A stretch of DNA of 64,000 nt from contig NC_049994.1 of assembly GCF_000003815.2 (NCBI RefSeq), positions 2,905,464-2,969,463 on the forward strand, written 5' to 3'. Position numbers and translations under genes: made by a program. This document shows positions 46,495-57,429 of the stretch, in pieces. This DNA comes from Branchiostoma floridae (lineage: Eukaryota; Chordata; Leptocardii; Amphioxiformes; Branchiostomatidae). Under the pieces are notes generated by a model that was not told where the DNA came from, did no database searches, and saw only the letters and a list, made by a program, of their open reading frames with translations. The first letter of the stretch is position 1; each line of letters begins with the position of its first letter.

Positions 46495-47501
46495 TAATTA
46501 TGCTCAAATAGTAGTTAATTAGCCTCCGGCAATGAGAGATTTTAAAACACAGGCTACAATTAGGATAGTAGCAATTGGTCTGTTGGACTGTACCACACAA
46601 CTTTCAAGATAGAAGTTTAGGTTAGTAATGCTGCAATACCTAAAATGCGACAAGGAGACCGAAATCATCATGATTCGTTTTGACCTCGATAACTTTTTTG
46701 TATTTTCATTTCAAAATTCTCACAGATCCATCGATCTCAAGTAATAGGTGCGAAAAAAATATGCACAGCCCAAAACAGTATCCCCATCGGAAGTACACCT
46801 CCTTTAGTTGGGCAAAGTTTTAATGCTATTGACTCAGATATGCAACTAAACCAGAGCTTGTCGCAATCTAGTTTAAAGTGTTCCATCGCCACTATGTTTA
46901 TTGAGTTACAGTGTAGACTAGATTTTTATTTTACTGTTCACGAATAGACGGACAGAAAGTGTCAATGTGAAGAAGTCCAAATTTTTAAGTTAATTTCGTA
47001 AATCTATATCAATAGCATTGTGTTATGGTTTTGTCTCATGGATGTCCTTTTAGTCTGATCTATAACAGAAATTCCACCAACTATAGTTCAACATACAGTT
47101 CAAACAAGTCACTCAACGTAGCCCTTTCTAATATGTAAAGAAATCGTTATTTGCATTTTTTTTTAAATTTTTTGTTTTGTTTGTTTATTTATTCGCACAC
47201 AAGTATTACATTAAAACACAAAACGAAAACAATGGATAAAACAGGTGCAGGAGGAGGGAAAAAGCTTGTGAAGCTTATACTTAGCCCTCCTCCTTTAAAC
47301 TAAACTAAACAAAATTGATTATGATATATAATAATAAAGTAAAGTAATACATAGAATAATAATAAGACAATAAGGATAAACAAGTAATTAATGGTATGAA
47401 TTAACAATGAATGATAAAGTTACGTAATATGTAGAAAATGATAATGATGCTGTAAGGATAACCAAGTAATTCATGGTTTGACTTAAAAATAAATAATAAA
47501 T

Positions 47502-47601
47502 NNNNNNNNNNNNNNNNNNNNNNNNNNNNNNNNNNNNNNNNNNNNNNNNNNNNNNNNNNNNNNNNNNNNNNNNNNNNNNNNNNNNNNNNNNNNNNNNNNN
47601 N
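47502..47601. other. Assembly gap, 100 N
   Basis: Exactly 100 N, a conventional unknown-size gap. ORFs reported across it are meaningless. Confidence 0.99.
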
Positions 47602-48425
47602 ATTTTTCGGGTATAATTGGACAGTAATTTGCCAGTAATCAACAAAAGGATGGGCCAATTTGGCAGATACAGATGTCTACCAACATGAAAACCAAAGCTC
47701 ACAATGTACATAAATTATGCAAACACCGCATGTTGTTAAAAGTGAAGGCGACACAATTATCAATACTTCATGATAGACCATTGCCTGTCTATGCTCTCAT
47801 GACAAAACGTATTTAGAAACAGATTTAAACAAATCTTTGCACTTTTTCGCATAGGTATATATTTTGATATGTATCAAGAAGATACATGTATGTGAGAGTT
47901 GAGATGGATTTGATTTAAACAAGTCATTATACTTTTAGCTTTAATTACAACAAACAAATGCAGCACTACTTACTCTTTGAACTATCACTTAAAATTCATA
48001 ACCGCAACATGCCGAGAAAACGTAACCATCAATAAAAACATAAATTATACACCAGTTAAGTTAAAGTTATTTTGTGACCCAGACGCTACTCGTTCTTGTT
48101 CTGTTTCCGACCCCATTCAGTGTATTAGATATCATAAAGATCTATCTACAACGTATCGAGTTTACAAATATATGCTGTTTACAAATATGCAGAAAGACAC
48201 AAACACAGACATGCACAAACAAACATACAACACAGAGACACACACGCATGCACACACACACACACATTCAAACACAAACACACAAACACAGAACACAAAG
48301 TATAACCTTCTTGAAGATTTCTTTATGTTCTATCTATATTTATACATTTTACATACATATCTGTACTGCAAGTACTTGGTGCTAGACATACGCCTGATGC
48401 CACCATACTTCTAAACCTTCAGTTT

Positions 48426-48641
48426 TTGGTTGCCACTAACACCTTGTTACCGCTCGGCATCGATACGGAAACTACTTTGGCAATCCTGGTAGATCCTTTG
48501 GCTCATCGAAGAAACGTAAAGTGGACGTTAATGGGCAATACTCGCGCACCTAAAGTGCATTCAACCGCACGCTCATTCCTGGCAATACGACACCACGGCT
48601 TTGCCAAAAAGGCTTCTCTTATATCGTTTCCACATGGTTAG
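48426..48641 (+). CDS. Hypothetical ORF, 71 codons
   Basis: The reading continues upstream of the ATG for several codons. It contains TLLPLGIDTETTLAILVDP and a basic C-terminal half, with nothing recognised. It lies between a CA-rich tract and a tandem array. Confidence 0.15.
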   Translation: MVATNTLLPLGIDTETTLAILVDPLAHRRNVKWTLMGNTRAPKVHSTARSFLAIRHHGFAKKASLISFPHG

Positions 48642-48740
48642 GTCTTAAAGTAATAGTTGAACACGATCCCTCTGATGCTTTATACACGGTGTTTAAACAA
48701 CTGGCGATTGGGAGTGATGTGGGCGGACGGGATATTTATA

Positions 48741-49158
48741 TTTACTGACTACCGTTGAGAAAGAGCGGGGAGTAGATAGACCTCTCTCCAACACCTTACG
48801 TACTCAGGACCATGCCGATAAGGAAATCTCTTTCCCGCAAACATTATCAACTGGTATATCTTGATAAAAAGATATTCAGATTTACTGACTGTCGTTATGA
48901 AAGAGCGAGACGTCGATAGACCTCTCCCCCAACATCTTACGTACTCAGGACCATGCCGATAGGGAAACCTCTTTCTAGCAAATGTTATCAGCTGGTATAT
49001 ATAAAAAATGATCTAAAAAAATATTTAGATCTACTGACTACCGTTGAGAAAGAACAGGGGGTCGATAGACCTCTCTCCAACACCTTACGCACTCAGGACT
49101 ATGCCGAAAAGGAAATCTCTTTCTAAACATTATCAACTGATATATCTTGATAAAAAAT
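48741..49158. repeat. Tandem array, three ~140-149 bp units
   Basis: TGACTACCGTTGAGAAAGAG, ATAGACCTCTCTCCAACACC and CTCAGGACCATGCCGATAAG begin at 48746, 48886 and 49035. Confidence 0.85.
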
Positions 49159-49215
49159 TAGATATAAGTAAAGAATAGTGCAATTATAGCGTTTTGACAT
49201 AAAAGAGAGTCCTAC

Positions 49216-49394
49216 CTGTAGTTGAAGTTTCCGTTGATGTTACTGTCAGACGAGGTCCCGTTGTCTGCAATTTTGCCTCTCGGGTCAGCTGCTCGTGGAT
49301 ATCGCAGGAACATCAACAGCGGCTGCCGCACGCATGTTCCCCGGGAGATCTCTCCCTTCTCCGCCTTCGCTCGTCGACTCCGCTCGATAGCTCG
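49216..49394 (-). CDS. Candidate internal coding exon (59 codons, phase 2 end)
   Basis: On the minus strand this 179-base, GC-rich segment is preceded by a good acceptor (ttattccttccag, AG at 49396-49395). It is followed by a donor (CTACAG then gtaggac, GT at 49215-49214). Read from its first base it stays open for all 59 codons and encodes a basic stretch (SRRAKAEKGEISRGTC) followed by PLLMFLRYPRAADP and an Asn/Ser-rich tail. A second candidate exon at 49682-49616 has acceptor and donor consensus too, but it is open only in another frame that would end at a TGA inside this exon, so the two may not join. I do not recognise the protein. Neighbouring exons were not found on the low-coordinate side, where a tandem array begins. 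Confidence 0.35.
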
Positions 49395-49615
49395 CTGGAA
49401 GGAATAAGAGTTCGATACATAGATCCCGCGGCATTAATTTCATTGAGTCCAATATTCCCTTCGCAGATCGGCATTAACCGAATTACTCCTCCGGTGAGTA
49501 AGCCTTTTTTCATACGTGACAATTTCCCCGTGGATTTGGCCGTAAGTCCGGGGGATTGGAATTATAGGGAGAGGCTAACTCCCTTCTTTGCCGGGCGATA
49601 TTTATCGGCCTTTAC

Positions 49616-49682
49616 CTGGGAAGGTGACATGAGTGCATCTGATTCCTACACCAGCGGGACATTTCCTAAAGGGTAACATGCA
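49616..49682 (-). other. Possible small exon upstream of the 49.2-49.4 kb exon
   Basis: This 67-base minus-strand segment lies between an acceptor-like site (cacccacgcag) and a donor (TTCCCAG then gtaaagg). Its only open frame encodes CMLPFRKCPAGVGIRC followed by THVTFP, which has three cysteines. A 221-base intron would separate it from the exon at 49394. Joined in frame, the reading ends at a TGA inside that exon, so one of the two may be non-coding or the pairing may be accidental. Confidence 0.2.
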
Positions 49683-49699
49683 CTGCGTGGGTGCAACGT

Positions 49700-51660
49700 T
49701 GTCATATATACAAAGTGGAAAAATGGTTTCTTCATACAGTGATACGTATACCCTTGGGGAACACCCGTTGTTCGAGAATGGAGAGGGCTGGAGTGAATTA
49801 CTATGATGTGCAACTAAGCGTGATGATAACAAAGAGATTTGTCGGGTTGTATTGGACATTGCAAGAAACAGATACCAGTTGCCTGTAGTCTCAGTTTCCC
49901 CAATAACGTCAGAGTATTGTGAGCTGGTGTATTGAAGCTATTCACGGGGCTTTTTATGATCTATTACTTTATTCCATAAAGCTTTGTGACAGCTTGATGT
50001 ATTAAACACTTAGAATCAATGTTAGTCAGCATTCAAAAGGCCTACATTAGGATATTTCGCCTTGTTCGTACACGTTAAGGAAAGTACACGCAGCTAACCT
50101 CAGCCTTAATATGCCGTTTGATTTTTATGTTATTTTTTTGGTTATATTCGAGAATTGCCAAACGTTATGGCAGAAAGTTACACACGTTGTTAATTGTATC
50201 AGAAGCTCATAGAAAACTTGAGTCTATAGAACCCAAATCATTGTGAAGTAAATATGATGTTTGGTCTTGATTTCATCTAGTATAACGCAGGATATGCCAT
50301 TTGCTTCCCAAGAGACATCTAATCCAAAACGACCCAGGACCTAGCATCTGCTTAGAGAGTGGCTAATTAGCCCTTGTCAGCGATAGCTTTAAAACGGAAG
50401 CTGTTGACTGTACAGCACATTCAAGATACGGGTGCTCTATATAGTTCTACATCGCCTGAACATACTGCAATGGAGCTTCGGAACCAAAATTTAAAAAAAA
50501 ATCTAAATTCAATGACTAAGGACATTTCAAATATCAAATAAATCTTTTGAAAGGATCTTGGGTTATAGGTGCAGACAAACAACCAAATACAAGGATAAGA
50601 AACAATACTCCCGTTTGAGGTTACTAACCTAGTTCAAAGAGCGTAATCAAAAGGGCTAGTATTTTTTTCGTCCATGCAGTGATAATACATGTTGCCATGC
50701 AATCCTGCCATGCCCATAACTAATCTCAAAGGTCGTGCCCATAGATAGTCTTTCTCAATAGCTATTATTTCTATGTAAAGTAGGAATTTGCAACATTGTC
50801 GTTCAAGATAATACGAACTACACTTCCATCCACTGTCAACAAACTGATGAGAGAAAGGTTTCTAAAACAAGAAAAGAAGTTTTAGAAGAAAAGAAATGTG
50901 CATTTTTTTTCGTTGTGTCAATGACCTACTTTAAAAGGAAAACCTTCGCGGGCAGTTAATTCGCGTAAATGGGGAAATGGAGAGTTTGTGGTGGTTTTAC
51001 AATCAGGGTTAAAACAAGCCATGCATGATTTAACTGGTAATGTGGAAATGTGCCAAAATGCAGGTACTCAATGCACTGGATTTGATTCTATAAAAGGGTC
51101 AAACATTTCAAACAGTCATCTAGCGTCTTTCGTCAGTGACACTGAAGTGATCTGGTAGAAACTAGTCTTTTGCAACCTTCTAACTATGAATGCAAAACAG
51201 TTAAAGACAACTTTGGGTGTCCAATGGGAAACAAGGTAAGACAAAGTCAGACTTAAGACAATTTTGATTCCAGTAGAAAACGCAATGGGAAAATGGAAAA
51301 ATGTAATTTGTAATCTCTGAAAGCATCGCGAATATTCCCCACTTTAATATAGGCGTTATATGATGTGTCAATATATTTACTTTGGTGACAACAATAGGAC
51401 AAAAGAATAAAGAACTCTGCCTTTTTTAAATGAAGTATACAGTGTGATTTTTTTCTAAGTGTCAAAATACTTTGACGAAACTCGCACGACCAATTGGCGA
51501 AGTTATTGCCGGAGTTGACATACCGTCACCTTAACCCTGCCATGATTCAGGGGGCGCCTTGATTAAAGCTAGGTTCAAGTTTTGATCGGTTCACGATCGA
51601 TCTCCAGTCAACCGGGATGAGCGACTCTTCTAACCTCGATGACACGATAGACTCCTCCAG
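49700..51660. other. Intergenic or intronic, mostly unrecognised
   Basis: 50340-50700 shows patchy similarity to 46500-46900 (GCTTTAAAACGGAAGCTG against TTTTAAAACACAGGCTAC), perhaps an old duplication. A relic of the TTCGCGG MITE is at 50948. Confidence 0.35.
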
Positions 51661-51669
51661 GACTCTCAC

Positions 51670-51785
51670 CTGTCACTCCCACCTCGCCGTTCGCTCCGTA
51701 ACTCCACAACAACTCGTGCCGGGAGATTTGTCTGACGCCAGGCAGTCTCGGCTAGACTAGTACGGTGGGAAACACGCGTCAACCC
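51670..51785 (-). other. Possible untranslated first exon
   Basis: A CpG-containing, GC-rich patch is followed on the minus strand by a donor-like GACAG|gtgagag (GT at 51669-51668). It holds no ATG. Its position 2 kb upstream of the candidate exons at 49.2-49.7 kb makes a non-coding first exon conceivable. The evidence is a splice-site match plus base composition only. Confidence 0.15.
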
Positions 51786-52118
51786 GACAAGTAGAAAACA
51801 AATAGGCAGGGCATGTTATGTATAGTTTGAGCCAAGCGTTACTCCGGAAGGATTTGTTCAACAAGTCCCCCGATGTCTATATCGCTATGTTAACGGTGTC
51901 AATGGGTGAAGCTATGATTTACGTTTATTTGGTCCCTCAGGTGTTCGTACAGCGACCACAGTTGGATTTGTGCGACCTTTGTTACCTAAGCCGAGAAGGT
52001 TATGTTTTGGGTGCCGTCTGTCTGCAAGGAACTGCAGTGGAGTTCCGTTATTTGATTTGTCGTGTTCTAGACATGCTATACGTTTGTGAAGGGTAGACAT
52101 CAATGATATGATAAATAG

Positions 52119-52590
52119 ATGATGGTTCAAACTCTTCTTTTGGATAATATCAGAATTTTATTCAGACGTTTTGTAAGGCATCCACCTTCCTTCCTCAGTG
52201 GAATGAAAATGAAGACAAACAAATTCTCGAAACAAAGAATAATTGTTATGTTCTAAATTCTTAAGTATACACTTTATTATATTTTTATATCTTATTCCTT
52301 GCTAGTTTAGTTTTACTTTGCTTGAATGTATTATATAACCTTGTCAGTTAAATTTTTGTTTATTTAGAACTTTGTTTAGAACATCTCAATAGTTAACTTT
52401 GTTGTTTATTTTAGAACACCTTAGCCGTTACCTTTTTTGTTTATTTAGAACATAAGAATTATTCTTTGTTCCGAGAAATTGTTTGTCTTCATTTTCATTC
52501 CACTGAGGAAGGAATATGGATGCCTTCCGAAACGTCTGAATAAAATTTTGATATTGTCCAGAAAAAGAGTTTGAACCATCATCTATTTAG
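52119..52590. mobile_element. Foldback element: inverted arms each with a CTGAGGAAGG-hairpin-CGAAACGTC module
   Basis: ATAGATGATGGTTCAAACTC (52119 area) to ATGTTCTAAAT is mirrored, about 180 bases later, by AGAACATAAGAATTATTC to GTTTGAACCATCATCTAT (ending about 52586). The arms are roughly 145 bases each. Each arm contains the module CTGAGGAAGG, loop, stem partner, GAAACGTCTGAATAAA. The right arm copy (52503-52544) is intact; the left copy (52152-52199, minus) has a mutated stem. Confidence 0.7.
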
Positions 52591-52700
52591 ACATGCTATA
52601 GTTTGTATTATTCATCACTTTAAAGAGAGAAAATGTTGGGTTTGGGCCCCTCAGCGGCTTTATCAAAATGCAGAAGCGAGTTGTATTTTCCATATTTGTA

Positions 52701-52912
52701 TACTGTAAATGCATTTAAGTTCGCGGGGATTTAATTTCGCGGTAGCCCGAAAAATGACTTTTCGCGGTGGATTTAAGTTCGCGGTAACACCATAGACTGC
52801 AATCTAATACTATAATAGAAAAATGTTCGCGGTGGATTTAAGTTCGCGGTGAAGTGGTCACCGCGAAAACCGCGAATATTAATCCACCGCGAATATTTCT
52901 GCATTTACAGTA
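52701..52912. mobile_element. TA-flanked MITE rich in TTCGCGGTGG repeats
   Basis: TA then CTGTAAATGCATTTAAG; the far end is TTCTGCATTTACAG then TA. Several TTCGCGGTGGATTTAAG and CACCGCGAA copies make the whole 208-base element a near hairpin. I remember this family as abundant in lancelet DNA. It sits between two direct repeats of about 54 bases (52651 and 52918). Confidence 0.8.
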
Positions 52913-53072
52913 TTTTCTCAGCTGCTTTATCAAAATGCAGAAGCGATTTGCATTTTTTTATGTTTGTATATTCTAGACTATGATGAAAAATACCAATATA
53001 TGACTTAGAAGATAACAAACAATACAAAACAGGAAAAAAATTGTTTCCTATCTATGAAATACGCTTAACGAT

Positions 53073-53405
53073 GTGTCGAAGTTTCAAAAGTACAGCAAAG
53101 TCCCTGTAACGGAAAGGGAGTTCTATAGAAGGATATATGATGGTGCACACAATAACAACAAAGTTTTACGTTCAATATCCTGGCGTACAGCAGTACCTGA
53201 CGCTAACAAATATCCAACGCCGTTCTTTCCGTCTCTAAAGACTGTCTTTAAATCCCGGCGGACGTTACAATGTAATCAACACCATATGGCGCCTCACAAT
53301 CCCGAAGGGCTATATTCACCCACCCGACGGAAAATAGTGCATGATATATGTCCCGATAAACGTCATATATGCGCACGGATACCAGGAAAATACAAATATC
53401 ATTAA
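53073..53405 (+). CDS. Hypothetical ORF, 110 codons
   Basis: It opens with A at -3 and encodes a basic protein with PVTEREFYRRIYDG, YPTPFFPSLKTV and HNPEGLYSPTRRK. The composition is less hydrophobic than random AT-rich ORFs here. The opposite strand is also open for 113 codons, there is no recognised domain, and a MITE begins 144 bases downstream. It may be chance. Confidence 0.2.
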   Translation: MSKFQKYSKVPVTEREFYRRIYDGAHNNNKVLRSISWRTAVPDANKYPTPFFPSLKTVFKSRRTLQCNQHHMAPHNPEGLYSPTRRKIVHDICPDKRHICARIPGKYKYH

Positions 53406-53548
53406 CCTGTCTTTCTTTGAAACTTAAGAACGTATGATTTATTGCATTAGGAAGGACATTCGTGTCCCGTTTGACGGCTTGTAAAAAGGAAGAAATATAT
53501 ATATAGGCGTTGACAACAGTTAACTTCCTTCCTTTGATACTGTCAGTA

Positions 53549-53795
53549 TTAAGATGGTATCTCACTGCTCTTGGGGACCGGTGCGGCACTGCGTGTTTCG
53601 TTCACTGCGGCACTGTTATGTTATTTTCGAAATAGTTTAGATATTGCGTGATACGTAAAAGTATGACATAGAAGACAACAAGCTACACACTACCCAAAAC
53701 TTTACAAAATCCGTCCTTTATCGCTGAAATTCGTTGAGTGATTTTTCGAATCCCGCAGTGCCGCACCGGTACAGTACAGTAAAATACCATCTTAA
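53549..53795. mobile_element. TTAA-flanked MITE, CACTGCxCTTGGGGxACC family (copy 1)
   Basis: TTAA 53549-53552 and 53792-53795 bracket a palindromic pair, AGATGGTATCTCACTGC on the left and TAAAATACCATCT on the right. The inverted repeats include ACCGGTGCGGCACTGCG and CGCAGTGCCGCACCGGT. The interior has TAGATATTGCGTGATACG and AAATTCGTTGAG, shared with the 17.15 kb copy. Total length is 247 bases. Confidence 0.8.
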
Positions 53796-53871
53796 GCTTG
53801 CCTGTAGCTAATTAACCACACAACGTAATCTGTGTGACAAATGCAAGCAGATACGGTAAACTAGTGTAAAT

Positions 53872-54069
53872 GCATTTATGTTCGCGTTTTTTATTTATTT
53901 CGCGGAAGCGGAAAAAGGATTGTTTGCGTTGGTTTTAAGTAGCACCATGTGCTGTACTCTCTTACTGACACGGCAAAATTTTCGCGGTGGTTTTAATAAG
54001 TTTGCGTAAAATTGGCAACGCAAAAACCGCGAACATAAAACAACCGAGAAGATCTCTGCATTTAAAGTA
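53872..54069. mobile_element. Diverged copy of the TTCGCGGTGG MITE
   Basis: TA, GTGTAAATGCATTTATG, TTCGCG motifs, AACCGCGAACATAAAAC and a right end TCTGCATTTAAAG then TA. It is the same architecture as the 52.70 kb element, about 1.2 kb away. Confidence 0.65.
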
Positions 54070-55960
54070 TTCTAGCGTTATCTTTAACACACGGCCCATG
54101 CTAGAACCACAGTCTACTTAAAGTCGGATTAAACATTAATCCTAAGTAGTGAGAGAAGGCATCACATGGGATTTAACGCACGGCTTAATCTAAAGCATCT
54201 TGGGGAGTTTTGAGCTCAGGCGTGGTTAAAGAATGATGTTGACAAGTCTCGGGTCGGGAGAATTTATGATGTTTGGTGATATGAAAATGTTCCGCTGAGG
54301 TCAGTTTGCTCTAAGGTGAGGGTTTCTAGCGTAGTTAATCCATCGCAGGACAGACGTAGCGTGATATGGTAAAAGTCTTTTGCAAAGAAAACATAAAATA
54401 ATACAAATAAAGGCATAGGGGTGTACTCAAAATGTGAAAAATCTATATCATCGCCGCCAATTGTACATTACGAAAGATAATATATTTTGCAACACTCAAA
54501 TTTATGAATATCAAATGGCTCAAATTTAACCCCCCCCCCCCCGAGAATACAAAAGCATAAAAGAAGGGCATATGACAAAAAGGGCTGCATGAAAAATATG
54601 ATTTTACAGTTGACATTAGGATATTAGAGCGTAAAATATTTCTTAGGAAATCAAATGTGTGTAAGGAAAATGTCGTAAAAGATAAAAGAAGGCTGTAACA
54701 GAACCAACTCCGATAAGAATCTAAGACAACCGTTCCTGTAACAAGACAAAGGAAAATTACAAGGTAAACGTACGACTGAACCAAAGAGTTCTTCCAGTTC
54801 CAATCGATGTGAAAGCTCCACATATTTAACATCTTTTACACGTCACATGATATGGTTGTGGTGCCGGTGAATCGAAAAAAAAAGATACCCTCAATGAGTA
54901 GAAGCGTATTGAACAAAACACACACAAAAATAATGTAATTGGTAATTTAAACATACACAAGCACTATGTCAAGTAATCACAAGGGATCTTTGTATCCTAT
55001 AGTACCTCCCTAGTCAATTTTTGAGCAAAAAAAGTTTAATTGTGCAATTAAATCCTAATTTTGGATTATTAGCTCGGGGAAGTCTCTAAAGATAGTTTTC
55101 ATAAATATTTAAATCATATTGTTAACTAAATTACAACAGGCATTTAGGAAAATTGGGAAAAGGAAAACATGACCCACTATTGCCTGAGGGGTTTTTGTCG
55201 TCACGGAATAAAATACTTTCTTTTTAATTTTCAAAAGGGTATATGTTTATACATTATAATTATGGATATTTCCATTTGCTTAATTAGGCCGCTTTACTGT
55301 AGATGGTAATCGCCACGCGACCGTTGTATTCTATATGTGGTATATGATTCAAAAGTATAATTCAAAAGAAAACAAAATATCAAAAGCAAAAAAAGATTCT
55401 TTATCGAAAAGATTTGTTGAGCAATCTGTTAAGTATTTGATCAGTAGATGACTTGAACATGGGGATAATCATAATCTTTGTGTCACTGTGACTGTATCTA
55501 GCTACGACTTCATCGCTAACCCTATATCAAGGTAGGATTAAATCATTTTCCTCTTAACTTTTAGCTTACAAACTAGTAAAAAGTGTCGAGTTTTCCCTTT
55601 ACTACTGCGTTATCTCTGTAGCAGTATTATAATTCGGTAAACTTGGAAGCATTTGTGGCTCTTATGGGATATTAATTCAGCGCAAGGGAATCCAGTTTTC
55701 GTGCACAGGAAACTATCTATCAAAATTTGCCTTGCAAAAAGGCATACAGTCCCCGTAATGTCATAAACGTCATCTATAAACACCATCTACGGTCGTATTG
55801 TGTCCACACCGAGCATTCACGGAGAGAAATATGTTTCTGTAAGGAAATAAATGGATTTTTATTCATCTTCTTTACTTGTTGCAAAATTTAATCTTCTCGG
55901 AAGGGCAGCAAAGATGCACGCTAAAATCAATTTCACAGTTGTGCAATGTAATCGGAAAGG
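54070..55960. other. Intergenic, nothing recognised
   Basis: AT-rich. The hydrophobic 129-codon minus-strand ORF at 54443-54832 runs through a C-run and looks accidental. Confidence 0.5.
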
Positions 55961-55967
55961 GATGTCC

Positions 55968-56085
55968 ATGTAGCTCAACTGGTAGTGCCTCACAGTTGAG
56001 CCCCTGGTGATTAAGATTTCGGTTCAAATCCAGGATATGTCATCTCGGTTGGGGCTGCATATACCATTCGTAATGAAACAAAATA
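55968..56085 (+). mobile_element. tRNA-derived SINE, third type
   Basis: TGTAGCTCAACTGGTAGTGC (A box), a GCCTCACAGTTGAGCCC stem, B box CGGTTCAAATCCAGG (56020-56034), then GGTTGGGGCTGCATATACC. The intact cloverleaf-like head could be mistaken for a tRNA, but the anticodon arm is irregular and a SINE body follows. Confidence 0.6.
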
Positions 56086-56119
56086 GGGGTTCTTTGATCG
56101 ATTAAGTAACTCAACTACG

Positions 56120-56640
56120 TTAAAGGGGATACATAAGGTCTCATTAATGTATTACTCCGCAAGTGGGTACCCTAAAAGATATCCGAGCCAAAAATGATCG
56201 CCTGCACGGACGCATGTTTTTAGCGGTGAGAAATTCCCTTTTGGCCAGCGGAACTGATCTCAAAAGTTAGATTGGTGAAAGCTTATTTGTAACTGTAGAA
56301 ATTAGCAGGTAAAGTTTTGCAGCCGCGCGCTAGGTCGGAGGTACACAGTCGTGGGTTCTGAGTGGTGCGGTTGTACAATAGCAGCGAAAAAGTGCATTTT
56401 GTGGGGATTGACTAATCGTAGTTTGTAATTGCTATAAAAAAAGTTCCTACGTATAGTTTACATTGGCAATTTTTTCCCACGATATAGGGTAAATGTGCTC
56501 TACATAGAATGAAAAATCTGCTGAAATTTCACGTAGCTTCATTATGAACGCGCCCATTTAAACCACGAATTAATACATAGAAGTCTATGGGAAGAAGAAA
56601 CTCATCAATGAGACCATAAGCTGGCCTCCCTGTAAGGATA
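56120..56640. mobile_element. Possible TTAA/AGGGG element
   Basis: TTAA 56120 then AGGGGATACATAAGGTCTC is mirrored by GAGACCATAAG followed by a GGCCTCCC stretch near 56606-56630. The left end resembles the 22.76 kb element. The right TTAA is not preserved. Confidence 0.35.
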
Positions 56641-56724
56641 TACCCTCCCACTGAAACAGCAAGGTCCTATATGTAATGTACCACAAAGCAAAACAATAAT
56701 CTGCAAGAATGTAACCCTGACTAT

Positions 56725-57030
56725 ACCTGTAAGTTATATTTTTTACATTTTAAAGGTAGGTAGACACATAGCATTTCTGAGATCGTATAAGGGCAGTGTG
56801 TATATAAATCCACTGTGTCCAGGATACGGCATTGGAAGGCGGAGCCCATCCCTCTCGTACCACTGTCTTTTTCTTGACCATGCAAAGTCATATACCCGTT
56901 TTTACAACTGGATGGAGTAAAAAAAAGCGTGTTAAGTGCATTTCCAAGGGTACAACGTCGAGGACTTGACGAACATCGACCCGCAGGATCTCTTGGTTCC
57001 GAGCCCAACGCTCTACATACAAGTTACGCA
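56725..57030 (-). mobile_element. Degenerate SINE, minus strand
   Basis: The minus strand carries AGCGTTGGGCTCGGAACC, TTGGAAATGCACTTAACACG, CTCCATCCAGTTGTAAAAAC and GAGAGGGATGGG, then GGACACAGTGGAT. This is the same order as the 28.17 kb SINE. Confidence 0.5.
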
Positions 57031-57284
57031 ACAACAACGCCATTAATATGATATACACATTGCGAGATAGGGATTGACACAAACCCTTCTACTACAATTA
57101 ATCACTACAATCTGTGTCTTATATCATAACAGGATTGCCATAAGCCACACCCACGTATAACTGACCTGGGCAGTAATCATATAGTAGATCGTCTGGGCAT
57201 TGGTAATCCGTAGATGATTGTTTGTCAATTCTCCAAAATGACATCTGCAACGGTCATAGAAGACTTAGACTGTTAAGATTATTT

Positions 57285-57429
57285 ATTGTTTATTGTTTAT
57301 TGTTCATTGACTCCCTTAGTTGTTAACATATCATTGTAACAACTAGTCTTCCAGGAGTAACACACATAATACTTGGACACATACAGTTTGCAACATACAC
57401 ACATGCAACATGTCAATTAAACAAAATCA
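57285..57429 (-). mobile_element. LINE 3' UTR and (AATAAAC)n tail, separated from its ORF by an insertion
   Basis: Read on the minus strand, sequence between 57429 and 57285 includes GGAAGACTAG and ends in AACAATAAACAATAAACAATAAA, a tail style shared with the plus-strand LINE end at 7675-7770. It lies exactly beyond the TTAA-flanked element at 57430-58361, whose other side abuts the 58.45 kb LINE ORF fragment in the same orientation. The simplest reading is one LINE 3' end split by a later insertion. Confidence 0.55.

Noticed and set aside
47388-47711. ORFs of 85-107 codons spanning the gap
   Set aside because: They read through 100 N and are artefacts.
54443-54832. Membrane protein of 129 residues
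   Set aside because: Hydrophobicity follows from T-rich sequence. The reading passes through a C-run (GGGG residues) and has no start context, domain or splice support.
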